NCBI GenBank assembly: GCA_937885735.1
Contig: CALABN010000328.1
Coordinates: 1-5,864 of the forward strand
Length of the DNA stretch: 5,864 nt
Direction of reading: 5' to 3'
Source: an uncultured Bacteroidota bacterium
GTDB lineage: Bacteria; Bacteroidota; Bacteroidia; Bacteroidales; SZUA-534
How positions within the stretch are numbered: the stretch's first letter is position 1; each line of letters starts with the position of its first letter. The position numbers and the translations under genes are program-made. Under the pieces are notes generated by a model that was not told the origin of the DNA, made no database searches, and worked only from the letters and a program-made list of their open reading frames with translations. Positions 5,161-5,864 of the stretch are shown here, piece by piece.

Positions 5161-5864
5161 TTATAGTTTACATTCCATAATAGAGTGACCAAGGCCAATG
5201 CCATCGTATATGTTTGCAACCTTGAGGCCTGCATTTTCCACGCAACGGGCCATATCGTCGGAATGGTACATTTTGCTGTTGCCATTGGCTAGTGCTGTGA
5301 AGTAGACGCTTGTCATGGTAAGGTCGAATGCGGCGGTTTCAAACTTCTGGCGGTCCCAGAATGTTTCCATAATGTACACGCTGCTGTTCTTGTCCATTGA
5401 TTTGGCTGCGCGGCTCAAGATGCTTGTCACTTCCGATTCTGAGAAGCAGTCGAGGAATTGGCTCATCCAGATTGCCTCAAAGCCTGTCGGGAATGGTACT
5501 GCAGGGTCGAGCAGGTTGGCTCCGTGTCCGTGAATGCGGTCGGCACCTTCCTTTCCTGCTGTCTGCGCCTTCATCATTTCAATTTGCTGTGGCAGGTCCA
5601 TTATTGTGACATTGACGTCCTTGTCGAAACTTACGCACTGCATTGCCCAGCGGCCTGTGTTGCCACCAACGTCGAGCAGTGTGCGCGGGTGGTTGGCGAA
5701 CACTATTTCAAGCGCTTCCTGGAACGAATTGTCGCTGTAGAAATGGTCGAAGCCGAACCAGCTTTTCTGCACTTGCGGTGGCAGTTGTGAGAGTCCCTCG
5801 TAAACGGTAGGCCACTCGCCAAAGACCTTCAGACCTTCGGGTTTGCCATTCACGATAGCTTCTT
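5161..5864 (-). CDS. SAM-dependent methyltransferase, C-terminal part (5' end outside window)
   Basis: The last 233 residues of a class I methyltransferase are visible. The reading frame is open to the window edge, so the internal GTG at 5853 is not a credible start. The SAM-binding motif I is LLDVGGNTGRWA at visible residues 62-73, with the acidic end of strand 2 in VTIMDLPQQ (85-93) and the post-motif block FEAIWMSQFLDCFSE (128-142). This layout follows plant- and polyketide-type O-methyltransferases of roughly 340-370 residues with an N-terminal dimerisation region. Together with SWFGFDHFYSD before the SAM domain, the sequence looks like the methyltransferase regularly found in Bacteroidetes aryl polyene/flexirubin clusters, where methylation of the aryl head group is the likely role. 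The substrate is not shown by sequence. The gene ends at TAA 15 bases before a strong terminator, so it is separated in transcription from the downstream biosynthetic genes. Confidence 0.88.
   Translation of the reverse strand, partial: EAIVNGKPEGLKVFGEWPTVYEGLSQLPPQVQKSWFGFDHFYSDNSFQEALEIVFANHPRTLLDVGGNTGRWAMQCVSFDKDVNVTIMDLPQQIEMMKAQTAGKEGADRIHGHGANLLDPAVPFPTGFEAIWMSQFLDCFSESEVTSILSRAAKSMDKNSSVYIMETFWDRQKFETAAFDLTMTSVYFTALANGNSKMYHSDDMARCVENAGLKVANIYDGIGLGHSIMECKL

Noticed and set aside
5851..5853. GTG as the start of the methyltransferase
   Set aside because: The frame stays open to the window edge and the protein would lack the N-terminal region normal for this family, so the gene is treated as running off the window.

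Overview
All supportable genes lie on the minus strand, so transcription runs from high to low coordinates. The window looks like part of an aryl polyene / flexirubin-type polyketide cluster from a Bacteroidetes (probably Bacteroidales) genome. This rests on three things: the characteristic gene set, start sites with little Shine-Dalgarno signal, and TAnnTTTG-type -7 promoter elements of the Bacteroidetes sigma factor. No 16S or other phylogenetic marker is present, so the taxon is an inference.

Layout in transcription order: (1) 5864-5161, a SAM-dependent methyltransferase whose 5' end lies outside the window; (2) 5146-5109, a strong, nearly symmetric terminator hairpin; (3) 5059-4750, an array of ten imperfect 18-bp palindromes (consensus TTTACTTTNNAAAGTAAA) spaced every 31-33 bp, in a gene-free AT-rich stretch; (4) 4745-4738, a probable promoter, then 4716-3523, an AAA ATPase with a C-terminal nuclease-like domain; (5) 3492-3467, a second hairpin; (6) a tightly packed, partly overlapping operon made of a FabZ/ApeP-like dehydratase, a hotdog thioesterase, a ketosynthase fused to a second truncated ketosynthase-like domain, an acyl carrier protein, and a second ketosynthase that runs off the left edge.

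The operon encodes an iterative type II fatty-acid-like machine. The ACP carries the growing chain, the ketosynthases elongate it, the dehydratase removes water to leave conjugated double bonds, and the thioesterase may release or edit acyl chains. The methyltransferase plausibly modifies the aryl head group. Ketoreductase, aryl-starter and acyltransferase genes are not seen here and would be expected outside the window.

The part that does not belong to polyene biosynthesis is the palindrome array plus the ATPase gene. It sits between the methyltransferase and the dehydratase with its own promoter and with hairpins on both sides, and looks like a self-contained module placed inside the cluster. 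The evenly phased array is the most unusual structure in the window.
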